A stretch of 64,000 nucleotides of DNA from an uncultured Paracoccaceae bacterium (GTDB lineage: Bacteria > Pseudomonadota > Alphaproteobacteria > Rhodobacterales > Rhodobacteraceae): the NCBI GenBank assembly GCA_947494675.1, contig CANLVP010000003.1, forward strand, positions 62,001 through 126,000. The letters are read 5' to 3'. The notes under the pieces are model-generated. The model was not told the DNA's origin. It did not search any database and saw only the letters and a list, made by a program, of their open reading frames with translations. Positions 29,968-38,557 of this stretch are shown piece by piece; the stretch's first letter is position 1, and each line of letters begins with the position of its first letter. The position numbers were made by a program, and so were the translations under genes.

Positions 29968-30043
29968 TCGGTGCGCATGGGTTGTGCATCACCTGTGCAT
30001 GGTTTTCATACAGGTTCTGCATCGCCGTTTTCGACCGTTCGGT
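29968..30043 (-). repeat. Copy A of an ACCG(NN)CGGT plus 11-bp iteron-like element
   Basis: Minus strand: ACCGAACGGT...ATGCAGAACCT GTATGAAAACC ATGCACAGGTG ATGCACAACCC ATGCGCACCGA. Confidence 0.75.
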
Positions 30044-30051
30044 GGGGGGGG

Positions 30052-30128
30052 TGGTACCGCCTCCCCGGCTTGAACGGGGGACCCCTGGTTCCACAAACCA
30101 GTGCTCTAACCAACTGAGCTAAGGCGGC
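30052..30128 (-). tRNA. tRNA-His (anticodon GTG), CCA encoded
   Basis: GCCGCCTTAGCTCAGTTGGTTAGAGCACTGGTTTGTGGAACCAGGGGTCCCCCGTTCAAGCCGGGGAGGCGGTACCA folds as a cloverleaf; anticodon loop TTGTGGA. Confidence 0.96.
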
Positions 30129-30170
30129 AACAGGGCCGATTTAGCGCCCCCGCTGGATGATTGCAAGCCT

Positions 30171-30653
30171 TCAAAAAGCGATCTGCCAAGTCTGTTCAAC
30201 CAGATCAACACCAAAGGAATGCACCGGCTTGCTGGCCGTCAAGGCAAAGCCGTTCTTGGCATAAAGCCGCCCCGCCGCCACATGGCTTTCATGGGTCCAA
30301 AGCTGCATATCCGCATAGCCCGCGTCGCGCGCAAAACCCAGACAGGTCTCTAACATCTGCTGCCCCAACCCCGTCCCGCGCGCCTCCGGCAAAAGCAGAA
30401 AAAGCCGTAGTTTCGCGCGCGTTTCCGACTGGCTGACACAGAAGATACTGCCCAACCGTTGGTCGCCCTCTTGCGCAATCCAGCCCGCCTCGCGCTGCGG
30501 ATCATGGTCCGCCAGAAACGCCGCGATGATGCTTGAAACCAAAGGGCCAAAGCTGTCGTCAAAACCTTCCGCCGCTGTGTACAGCGCTTGATGTTGCGTT
30601 GTCAGCCACGCGGCATCTTCGGCGGCAAAGGGGCGGATGGTGGTTTCACGCAT
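30171..30653 (-). CDS. GNAT family N-acetyltransferase
   Basis: LRLFLLLPEARGTGLGQQMLETCLGFARDAGYADMQLWTHESHVAAGRLYAKNGF. Confidence 0.9.
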   Translation of the reverse strand: MRETTIRPFAAEDAAWLTTQHQALYTAAEGFDDSFGPLVSSIIAAFLADHDPQREAGWIAQEGDQRLGSIFCVSQSETRAKLRLFLLLPEARGTGLGQQMLETCLGFARDAGYADMQLWTHESHVAAGRLYAKNGFALTASKPVHSFGVDLVEQTWQIAF

Positions 30654-30730
30654 AACAGCAGGTTGCCGTCCAACCCCTTGAAAATCAAGCTCATGCGGCG
30701 TAACTCGGTGCCAGCAACAAGGGGGCCGTG

Positions 30731-30922
30731 ATGGGCATCAACGACGAACGCGACATCGAAGCAAACCTGCAGATCGGACCTACCGACCAAGGGATGGTGC
30801 GGCTTTTTGTTGAGGGCACAGGGATTGAGATCCCGATGGATTTCGACCCAGATGAGGCCGACGATATCGCAGAAGAAATCAAAGCGGCCGCCAATGCGGC
30901 CCGTAGCGTCAAGCGGCGCTAA
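30731..30922 (+). CDS. Small acidic conserved protein (DUF6324-like)
   Basis: MGINDERDIEANLQIGPTDQGMVRLFVEGTGIEIPMDFDPDEADDIAEEIKAAANAA. Confidence 0.7.
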   Translation: MGINDERDIEANLQIGPTDQGMVRLFVEGTGIEIPMDFDPDEADDIAEEIKAAANAARSVKRR

Positions 30923-30937
30923 GCGCTTTTCATCGCC

Positions 30938-31396
30938 TCACCAGGCGACCTGCATCCCCGGGTCACGCGCGGCCTGCGCACGAATGGCCGCATGGCGCGC
31001 GAACTTTTGCACCATCACCTTGCGGCGGGCCGCAGCGAGTTTTGTCTCTGGCCCCATGCGGATAATCTCGGCGTCATAACCGTCCGCGATGATCAGCCCC
31101 GTGCCCTCTGGCAACAGCTCTGTTGGGAAGTCCTGATCGACCGCCCAAAAGAAGCGGTCGCACCATTCAAGATATCCTTGCCATTTGTGGTCAGACTGAA
31201 AATCCGCGCGGCTCGATTTGCACTCAATCACCCAAATCTCGGACTTTGGCCCCAGCCCCATGACATCCACACGCAAGCCGCTGGTCGGGACCAGTTCCTC
31301 GACACTCACGAAATCATGGCTCCGCAAATGCCGCGACACCCCCCGCGCCAATAGTTGGCCCGGCATAAGACTGGGGATTTGCACGTCATCTGGCAT
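30938..31396 (-). CDS. MmcB family DNA repair protein (restriction-endonuclease-like fold)
   Basis: LRVDVMGLGPKSEIWVIECKSSRADFQSDHKWQGYLEWCDRFFWAV. Confidence 0.85.
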   Translation of the reverse strand: MPDDVQIPSLMPGQLLARGVSRHLRSHDFVSVEELVPTSGLRVDVMGLGPKSEIWVIECKSSRADFQSDHKWQGYLEWCDRFFWAVDQDFPTELLPEGTGLIIADGYDAEIIRMGPETKLAAARRKVMVQKFARHAAIRAQAARDPGMQVAW

Positions 31397-31560
31397 GCCA
31401 TAAATATGAACAAAAGGTAAACATCGGTCAAGCCACAGGCCAATTGTGACGCAAATGGGGCCAGATGACCCGGCGTCACCATCGCAAATGCCCTGTATCG
31501 GTCATGTTTCCGCCCCGTTTGGCGGCCAAAACAAATCAACACAAATTTTGGAGCTGCCCC

Positions 31561-31701
31561 ATGTCTTTGTTTGCCGATGTCACCTTTATGGAAATCTGCC
31601 TGTCACTAGTGACACTTGCTGTCGCCGAACGCGTCGTGGTGCCCTATCTTCCCAAAAGCCTTGTCGGCCCCGAAGGTCTTTTGCTGAAAACTGCCAGCTA
31701 A
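31561..31701 (+). CDS. Possible 46-aa small hydrophobic protein
   Basis: MSLFADVTFMEICLSLVTLAVAERVVVPYLPKSLVGPEGLLLKTAS; GGAG upstream. Confidence 0.45.
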   Translation: MSLFADVTFMEICLSLVTLAVAERVVVPYLPKSLVGPEGLLLKTAS

Positions 31702-31771
31702 GCCCTTGCCCCGACACATCGACCCGCCTACCTAAAGGGTCGGCGGGCTTCTGCTCTTCTCGTGTATACCG

Positions 31772-31921
31772 GGGCTACATTCCAGTGGCCTTAAGCAAAT
31801 CCGAGGGAGCTGGCTCTGTCTGAGCCCTGGTTCAGTTATCTGGCGCCCACCTGTACATACAGGTCCTCGGGAATAAGCCCCCAACGGTCGCTGCGGTTCC
31901 CGCCACATCCACTCCAAGCCC
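31772..31921 (+). ncRNA. ssrS: 6S RNA candidate
   Basis: Closing stem GGGCT...GTGGC / GCCAC...AGCCC; GGCGCCCACCTG....CAGGTCCTCGGGAATAAGCCCCCAACGGTCGC resembles the conserved 6S terminal stem and AAGCC..AA..GCGAC segment. Confidence 0.72.
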
Positions 31922-31994
31922 TAACTGTCTGCGACTGCCGCCTTGCCAACGGCGGCACGGCGCTATGTTTATCTCCACACAACCGGAGAAAGCT

Positions 31995-32483
31995 ATGCGC
32001 ACCCTGACCCTTATCGCGATCCTCACCCTTCCCCTGCCTGCTGCGGCAGACGTAAACGTCCGCTTTCTGGAAGGCGCGCCAAAGGATCAATTTATCCTGA
32101 CAAATCAAGGCTGTGACCTTGGTGCCTTTGAGGTGACGATCAATCTTGCCACAGCCCCTGCTGGGCTGATCTTTGACGTGACGGGCAGCGGCGCCGGTGT
32201 TGAGGTTTACCAACCGGTTGAGGTTGTCGCGGGAAAGGTCATGTTGTCGGATGTGTCCGACGGCGATCAAAGCCTGACGCTGACCATCAATGGATTTGAC
32301 ACAGGCGCGACAGCCACCATCAGCGCGGATCTGGATGACACCCAAGCCGCTGGCGCCCTTGGACAAATCCGCGTGGCAGGGTCAGAAATCGCAGGCGCAT
32401 CTGTGGTTGGGGCCGATGGCGAGGTCGGTCTTTTTGACGCCTCAGCGCTGGCCGTTCTGCCCACGCCCGGTTGCATCGGATAG
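31995..32483 (+). CDS. Secreted hypothetical protein
   Basis: MRTLTLIAILTLPLPAAADVNVRFLEGAPKDQFILTNQGCDLGAFEVTIN signal peptide. Confidence 0.75.
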   Translation: MRTLTLIAILTLPLPAAADVNVRFLEGAPKDQFILTNQGCDLGAFEVTINLATAPAGLIFDVTGSGAGVEVYQPVEVVAGKVMLSDVSDGDQSLTLTINGFDTGATATISADLDDTQAAGALGQIRVAGSEIAGASVVGADGEVGLFDASALAVLPTPGCIG

Positions 32484-32485
32484 CT

Positions 32486-32953
32486 TCAAAAGGCGTCGGG
32501 CATGACCTCATGCGCCATGTGATCCAGCACGGCGTTCACAAAACGCGGCTCCTTGCCGTCGGGAAAGAACGCCCCGGCCACATCGACAAATTCTGTGATG
32601 ATCACTTTGGGCGGCGTAGCCCCGATCAACATCTCTGCCCCGGCAGCACGAAAGAGCGCGCGTAATGTCGGATCAATCCGACCTAGCGGCCATTTCGCGA
32701 CCAAAGCCCGATCCGTCGTTTGGTCAATCTTCGCCTGCTCATCCACGGCCCGTTCCATCAACCCGCGAAAGGTGTCCAGATCGCCCTCTTGCATCTCATC
32801 GCCATCATAGACCGCGCCAAAACGGTGGTCCTCAAACTCGGTCACGACCGCATCAACGGTCTGGCCAATCGCCTCCATCTGAAACAGCGCCTGCACGGTA
32901 TAAAGCCGCGCCGCCGACTTCATCTTGCGGCGTTGATTGTTCGAGATATTCAT
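32486..32953 (-). CDS. nusB: Transcription antitermination factor NusB
   Basis: RKMKSAARLYTVQALFQMEAIGQTVDAVV; PKVIITEFVDVAGAFFPDGKEPRFVNAVLDHMA. Confidence 0.94.
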   Translation of the reverse strand: MNISNNQRRKMKSAARLYTVQALFQMEAIGQTVDAVVTEFEDHRFGAVYDGDEMQEGDLDTFRGLMERAVDEQAKIDQTTDRALVAKWPLGRIDPTLRALFRAAGAEMLIGATPPKVIITEFVDVAGAFFPDGKEPRFVNAVLDHMAHEVMPDAF

Positions 32954-33480
32954 ATTGTTTCACCACCTTTGGCGAGCAATGTGCGGCCAAAGCCAATCCC
33001 CCTGGCCTTGGCGTCTTTCATGCCGCGCGCCAGCGCGATCAGGTGCACAGCCGCCTCTGCCGCTGCACCTGCGGTGTCGAGGCGGGACGCATCTGCGCGT
33101 TCTTCTGCCTGATCCTTGTTTTCGACGGTGATGATGCCGTTGCCGATGCAAAGTCCCTGCAATCCCAACAACATAATGCCGTGGGACGACTGCTCGACCA
33201 CCACGTCGTAATGGCTCGTGCGGCCACGGATCACGCAGCCCAAGGCCACGAAACCATCAAATTCGCCCATGCGATTGGCGATGCCGATGGCCGTGGGAAT
33301 TTCCAGCGATCCGGGCACTTCGATGGTCTCATGCGTCGCGCCTGTCGCCTCGATCTTGGCGCGGGCAGAAGCCAGCTGCGCCTCGGAAATCGCGGTGTAG
33401 TAAGGTGCGATCACGATCGCGATCTTGCAAGGTTCGCTGAACTGCGGCAGCGGCATTGCGTTGTCTGAATGACCAGCCAT
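32950..33480 (-). CDS. ribH: 6,7-dimethyl-8-ribityllumazine synthase
   Basis: ETIEVPGSLEIPTAIGIANRMGEFDGFVALGCVIRGRTSHYDVV; GIITVENKDQAEERA. Confidence 0.95.
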   Translation of the reverse strand: MAGHSDNAMPLPQFSEPCKIAIVIAPYYTAISEAQLASARAKIEATGATHETIEVPGSLEIPTAIGIANRMGEFDGFVALGCVIRGRTSHYDVVVEQSSHGIMLLGLQGLCIGNGIITVENKDQAEERADASRLDTAGAAAEAAVHLIALARGMKDAKARGIGFGRTLLAKGGETI

Positions 33481-34610
33481 TATCCAATCTCCGAGATTTT
33501 GCGCGTGCCGACGATTTCCAATCCATAGGCATCAAGTCCGACGACCTTGGGCTGGGGCGAGTTTGTCGCCAAAATGATCTCTGTCAGGCCAAGCGACGAC
33601 AGGATTTGCGCACCCAAGCCATATTGCCGGAGCGTTTGGGGAGAGACATCCTCGGTCGGGTCCAGCTTCATGTGCACGTCCCGCAAAAGCACCAGTGCAC
33701 CACGCCCCTCTTCGGCAATCAGCTTCATCGCATCGCCGAATTCATTGCGTCGGCCACGGGGGCCAACCCCGACAACATCCAGCATCGGGTCCATCGCGTG
33801 CATCCGCACCAGCACCGGCTCTGGCGTTGAAATATCGCCTTTTATCAAGGTGATATGCTCTGCCCCCTGGGTTTCATCGGTATAGATCCGCATCTGCCAT
33901 TCGCCGCCAAACTCGGACTGGATCGTCTCGGTCTGGCGCACCCGCACAAGGTTGTCGTGACGGCGACGATAGGCGATCAGGTCGCTGATCGTGCCAATCT
34001 TCAGCCCGTGCAACTGGGCAAAGGCGATCAGGTCCGGCAGGCGTGCCATCTCACCGTCGTCCTTCATGATCTCGCAGATCACACCAGACGGGTTAAGGCC
34101 CGCAAGGCGGCTGATGTCGACGGCGGCCTCGGTATGCCCTGCCCGCACAAGCACGCCACCGGCCCGCGCGCGCAGCGGAAAGACATGGCCCGGCGTGGCG
34201 ATATCAGCAGCCCCTTTGCTGGCGTCAATCGCGACGGATACGGTGCGTGCCCGGTCGTGGGCCGAAATCCCGGTGCTGACGCCTTCGCGCGCCTCGATAC
34301 TGACCGTAAAGGCGGTTTCGTGGCGCGAGGAGTTATTCGTGCTCATCAACGGCAAGCCAAGCGCATCGATCCGGTCCCCCGGCAGTGACAGGCAGATCAG
34401 CCCGCGCCCGTGGGTCGCCATAAAGTTAATCGCGTCGGGTGTGGCCATTTGCGCCGGGATCACCAGATCGCCTTCGTTTTCGCGATCTTCGTGATCCACC
34501 AAAACGAACATGCGGCCGTTGCGGGCATCTTCGATGATGTCTTCGATCTTGCTGATGGCGTCCGACCAGTCACGCTCGACCGGTCCGGGGCTTTCAAATG
34601 GCTGGCTCAT
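33480..34610 (-). CDS. ribBA: Bifunctional 3,4-dihydroxy-2-butanone-4-phosphate synthase / GTP cyclohydrolase II-like protein
   Basis: VLVDHEDRENEGDLVIPAQMATPDAINFMATHGRGLICL; AGLNPSGVICEIMKDDGEMAR; C-terminal GCHII-like domain. Confidence 0.93.
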   Translation of the reverse strand: MSQPFESPGPVERDWSDAISKIEDIIEDARNGRMFVLVDHEDRENEGDLVIPAQMATPDAINFMATHGRGLICLSLPGDRIDALGLPLMSTNNSSRHETAFTVSIEAREGVSTGISAHDRARTVSVAIDASKGAADIATPGHVFPLRARAGGVLVRAGHTEAAVDISRLAGLNPSGVICEIMKDDGEMARLPDLIAFAQLHGLKIGTISDLIAYRRRHDNLVRVRQTETIQSEFGGEWQMRIYTDETQGAEHITLIKGDISTPEPVLVRMHAMDPMLDVVGVGPRGRRNEFGDAMKLIAEEGRGALVLLRDVHMKLDPTEDVSPQTLRQYGLGAQILSSLGLTEIILATNSPQPKVVGLDAYGLEIVGTRKISEIG

Positions 34611-34681
34611 CGCGGAATCCCTTGGCAGTTAGGGGGCAGATAACGCAGGCAGGCGGGCTTGGAAAGGGCAGCAACGCACCG

Positions 34682-35236
34682 TCAAAGCGGGTTTGCGGCA
34701 AAGTAATCGGGGGCTGGCAAATAGCCTGCGGTTTGCGCGGCTTCGGCCCAGTCTCGTTCAAGGGCGGTATCGCCAATGAGCAGATAGCGATCTGCTGGCT
34801 GGCCTTGGGCGCGGGCCAGCGATTTCAGGTGATCGCGCATGTCTGACCAAGTGGCGTTGACCGGCGGCGCGGCATGGCTCGCATCAAGGCCATCGATCTG
34901 TGTGATGCCCTTGTGCAAAAGGCCAACGCGGCTGGCCTGGATCAGGACCGCCAGTTTCTGACGTCGATCTTCCGGCATCTCTTGGCCATCACGCAGCACC
35001 TGCAAGGCATTGGACGAAAAGAGAAATCCCACCAGATCATGCCCAGAGGCCGCCCGCACACCGGCATAGGTCTTATAGGGCAGCCCGAGTTCAGCAGCCC
35101 GTTTGACCCGCAAGCGGATCACCTCAATCGGGAGCTTTGGCAGCAGATCAGCCCGCGCGCGGGTCCAGACATGGCGGCGCCAGCTTTGGCCCGGTTCGTC
35201 CACCCGGCCCGAGTTATGGCCAATGCCCGGCGTCAT
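34682..35236 (-). CDS. Hypothetical protein with N-terminal GIGHNSG motif, inside the rib operon
   Basis: MTPGIGHNSGRVDEPGQSWRRHVWTRARADLLPKLPIEVIRLRVKRAAELGL...; 4-nt overlap with ribE. Confidence 0.8.
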   Translation of the reverse strand: MTPGIGHNSGRVDEPGQSWRRHVWTRARADLLPKLPIEVIRLRVKRAAELGLPYKTYAGVRAASGHDLVGFLFSSNALQVLRDGQEMPEDRRQKLAVLIQASRVGLLHKGITQIDGLDASHAAPPVNATWSDMRDHLKSLARAQGQPADRYLLIGDTALERDWAEAAQTAGYLPAPDYFAANPL

Positions 35237-35829
35237 CCGTATTCCCGCAGCCGCGCGACGTAGCGGGCCATGGTGTCGATTTCCAGATTGATCGCGTCGC
35301 CCACCGCCACGTCGCCCCATGTGGTCGCGACTTTGGTGTGGGGGATGAAATTGACGCCGAAATCGGTGCCATCAACCTCATTCACGGTCAGAGAGGTGCC
35401 GTTAAGCGCCACCGAACCTTTGGGCGCGATAAACTTGGCCAGATCGTCGGGCGCGCGAAACGTCACGCGGGTGCTGTCGCCTTCGTCGCGCGTCGCCACG
35501 ACCTGCGCCACGCCATCCACATGCCCCGACACGATATGCCCGCCCAATTCGTCGCCAACCTTCAAAGCGCGTTCGAGGTTCAAACGCCCACCAACGGCCC
35601 AATCGCCGATATTTGTGGCGCTGACCGTCTCTGCCGAAATTTCAACATCGAACCAGTTCTGCGGGTCCTTCCCGAGTGCGATCACCGTCAGACACACCCC
35701 GTTGCAGGCGATGGAGGCCCCGATATCGATGCCCGCCACGTCATATTGCGTGCCGATCCGTGCGCGCAGATCGCCGTGCTGTTCGAGCGTCAGAACATGG
35801 CCAATATCGGTGACAATTCCGGTGAACAT
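35233..35829 (-). CDS. ribE: Riboflavin synthase alpha subunit
   Basis: MFTGIVTDIGHVLTLEQHGDLRARIG; SIACNGVCLTV; GGHIVSGHVDGVAQV. Confidence 0.95.
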   Translation of the reverse strand: MFTGIVTDIGHVLTLEQHGDLRARIGTQYDVAGIDIGASIACNGVCLTVIALGKDPQNWFDVEISAETVSATNIGDWAVGGRLNLERALKVGDELGGHIVSGHVDGVAQVVATRDEGDSTRVTFRAPDDLAKFIAPKGSVALNGTSLTVNEVDGTDFGVNFIPHTKVATTWGDVAVGDAINLEIDTMARYVARLREYG

Positions 35830-35978
35830 GATGCGGTCCCTTATGCCTTTCCTCTGACCTAGCGGCTGCGGCTGATGCAGACAAGGCACGCGACCAGCGG
35901 ATCACTGCAAGAAGCCATATTTTTGCCCGATGAACATGCTAAACGCGTTGATAAGATTTTTTGAGTTAAGGTGCCCTT

Positions 35979-37259
35979 GTGACGCAAGACCGCCGCTTTT
36001 TGTTCCTGCAAGGCCCGCACGGGCCGTTCCTGCACCGCTTGGCCAAGATGCTGCGGGCGGCGGGTGCGGATGTGTGGCGCGTGGGGTTCAACGCAGGCGA
36101 CAGGGCGTTTTGGTTTGGTGCGCCGGGCTATATCCCCTTTCGCGGCACCCCGGATGCCTGGCCCAAAACCTTTGATGGCATCGTGGCAAAACACGCGATT
36201 ACCGACATCGTTCTTTATGGCGACACCCGCCCCATTCACGCCCAAGCGATTGAACGGGCCAAAGCGGCGGGCCTGCGGGTTCATGTCTTTGAAGAAGGCT
36301 ATATGCGGCCCTATTGGGTCACCTATGAACGCGGCGGGACCAACGGCAATTCGCGGCTGATGGGGCTGAGTGTGGATGACATGCGCAAAGCGCTTGAACT
36401 GTCAGAGCTTGAGGTGCCAACGCCCCCCGCCCATTGGGGCGACATGCGCCATCACGTCTTTTACGGCGCGCTCTACCATTGGTTCGTGATGTTCCGGAAC
36501 GGGGACTATCGCAACTTTGCCCGGCACCGCGACCTGCCCGTGACGCAAGAGGCCTATCTTTATTCCAAGCGCCTGCTGCTGATGCCGCTGATCGCCCTCG
36601 ACCGGCGCATCGCCACATGGCGTATCCGCTTTGGCGGCTTTCCCTATCACCTTGTGCTGCTGCAATTGGAACATGACAGCAGCTTTCAAATGCATTCGCC
36701 CTTCACCCGGATGGAAGAGTTCCTGACGCTTGTCATGGAAGGCTTTGCCAAGGGCGCACCACAGCATCATCACCTTGTGTTCAAGGCACATCCGCTGGAA
36801 AACGGCCGGTCCCCCATTCGGCGGATTATTCGGCGGCTGTCCAAGGACTTAGGCGTGCAAGGCCGGGTGCATTATGTGCGCGGCGGCAAGCTGGCAGGGC
36901 TTTTGGATCATGCGCGCACGGCTGTAACGGTCAATTCCACAGCCGCGCAACAGGTGCTGTGGCGCGGCATCCCGTTGAAGGTTTTTGGCGATGCGGTTTA
37001 CGCGAAACCTGAATTCGTCTCGACCCAGCCTTTGCCTGATTTCTTTACCGCCTCTGACCGCCCGGATGGCCGCGCCTATAAGGACTATCGCCGGTTTCTG
37101 CTGGAAACCTCTCAGGTCCCCGGCGGATTCTATTCCGCCCGTGGCCGCCGACAGCTGATGCGGCAGGTGGTTGATATGATGCTGTCGGACGAAGACCCTT
37201 ACGACGCGCTCGCCGCTGGCCGAACCCCGCCGCGCCAGCCCTTGCGGATCGTCAATTAA
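35979..37259 (+). CDS. kpsS: Capsular polysaccharide export / Kdo transferase KpsS-like, GTG start
   Basis: RRFLFLQGPHGPFLHRLAKMLRAAGADVWRVGFNAGD; VFEEGYMRPYWVTYERGG; NSTAAQQVLWRGIPLKVFG. Confidence 0.9.
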   Translation: MTQDRRFLFLQGPHGPFLHRLAKMLRAAGADVWRVGFNAGDRAFWFGAPGYIPFRGTPDAWPKTFDGIVAKHAITDIVLYGDTRPIHAQAIERAKAAGLRVHVFEEGYMRPYWVTYERGGTNGNSRLMGLSVDDMRKALELSELEVPTPPAHWGDMRHHVFYGALYHWFVMFRNGDYRNFARHRDLPVTQEAYLYSKRLLLMPLIALDRRIATWRIRFGGFPYHLVLLQLEHDSSFQMHSPFTRMEEFLTLVMEGFAKGAPQHHHLVFKAHPLENGRSPIRRIIRRLSKDLGVQGRVHYVRGGKLAGLLDHARTAVTVNSTAAQQVLWRGIPLKVFGDAVYAKPEFVSTQPLPDFFTASDRPDGRAYKDYRRFLLETSQVPGGFYSARGRRQLMRQVVDMMLSDEDPYDALAAGRTPPRQPLRIVN

Positions 37260-37423
37260 CGGCCACAACACCTTGCGCCGCACCTGCCCAAACGCGGCAT
37301 TGACGCAACACAAACTGTTGCTCAATCGGAAACGACAGCGCCCCCAACTATCTTTTGCGCCCGGATTCCCGTACCTTAAAAGAAAAACTTGAGGCAACAA
37401 TAACAGGTCGAGGAGACCGAGCA

Positions 37424-38554
37424 GTGCTATCCTTAACATTGCGCCTGTCCAAAGGCGTGGCCCTTGTGGTGACTCTTGGTCTTGTGGCCAGTTGCGGTCT
37501 GCCACGTTCCGGGCCGAACAAGGCAGAGATATTTTCCGGCTCCGTTTTGCGCGAAGGCGACGCCTTTGTGCTGACCGTTGATGACCGGGTGAACGCAATC
37601 GCCGCCGTGGCCCCTGCCCTTGGGTTCTCGTCGGCCTTCTTGAATGCAGGCGCGCTTGGGTCTGACACGATCAGTGCTGGTGACACGCTGGGCCTGACGA
37701 TCTGGGAAAACGTCGAAGACGGTTTGCTGGTGCCCACAGGTCAGAACGCGACCATCCTCGAAGAGGTGCAGGTTGACGGATCAGGCTTTATCTTTGTGCC
37801 TTACGCGGGCCGGGTGAAAGCAGCAGGCAACACGCCAGAGGCCGTGCGCCGCGTGATCAGCGAAAAGCTCGCCGATCAGACACCTGACCCACAGGTGCAG
37901 GTGCGTCGTCTGGCAGGGAACGGGTCAACTGTTGCCGTCACAGGCGGTGTGAACGCATCTGGCGTCTACCCCATTGAACAACCCACTCGCACATTGGGTG
38001 CCATGCTTTCCGCCGCTGGCGGTGTTGGCGTCGCCCCTGAAACGGCCCGCGTGACGGTCGTGCGTGGCAGCCATCGTGGGTCGATCTGGTATGAAGACCT
38101 GTTCAAAGATCCCCGCAATGACATTGCCCTGCGCAATGGCGACCAGATCGTGGTTGAGGAAGACACCCGCTTCTTCACAGCCCTTGGCGCCACCGGCACG
38201 CAGGACCGTGTGCAGTTCTTTGACCAATCCATCTCCGCGATTGAGGCGATTGCCCAGGTCGGCGGTCTGTCGGCCAATGCCGCTGATCCCACCGGCGTCT
38301 TTGTGTTCCGCAATGAACCCGAAGAGATCGCAGAACAGCTGGTTGGCCAGGACCTGATTGGCACACAGCGCGTCGTCTATGTCCTTGATCTGACAAAGCC
38401 AAATGGTGTCTTCATGGCCCGCGACTTTGCGATCCGCGACAGCGATACGGTCTATGTGACGGAGGCCCCGTTTGTGCAGTTCAACAAGACCATCGCCGCC
38501 GCGACCGGGTCGCTGGCTGCCGTCAATACGCTGAACACAGCCGCCGGCAACTAA
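37424..38554 (+). CDS. Polysaccharide biosynthesis/export lipoprotein (Wza/KpsD family), GTG start
   Basis: VVTLGLVASCGLPRSGP lipobox; SAGDTLGLTIWE; FIFVPYAGRVKAAGNTPEAVRRVI. Confidence 0.9.
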   Translation: MLSLTLRLSKGVALVVTLGLVASCGLPRSGPNKAEIFSGSVLREGDAFVLTVDDRVNAIAAVAPALGFSSAFLNAGALGSDTISAGDTLGLTIWENVEDGLLVPTGQNATILEEVQVDGSGFIFVPYAGRVKAAGNTPEAVRRVISEKLADQTPDPQVQVRRLAGNGSTVAVTGGVNASGVYPIEQPTRTLGAMLSAAGGVGVAPETARVTVVRGSHRGSIWYEDLFKDPRNDIALRNGDQIVVEEDTRFFTALGATGTQDRVQFFDQSISAIEAIAQVGGLSANAADPTGVFVFRNEPEEIAEQLVGQDLIGTQRVVYVLDLTKPNGVFMARDFAIRDSDTVYVTEAPFVQFNKTIAAATGSLAAVNTLNTAAGN

Positions 38555-38557
38555 CCG

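Noticed and set aside
29968-30022. CRISPR array interpretation of the 11-bp units
   Set aside because: Units are 11 bp with no unique spacers and only 4-5 copies; no cas genes in the window.
30044-30051. Run of eight G after the tRNA-His as a phase-variable tract
   Set aside because: It lies outside any CDS, directly 3' of the tRNA CCA; no gene whose frame or promoter spacing it would switch.
32950-35889. FMN riboswitch upstream of rib genes
   Set aside because: I could not find the conserved RFN-element blocks in the ribE or ribD upstream regions.
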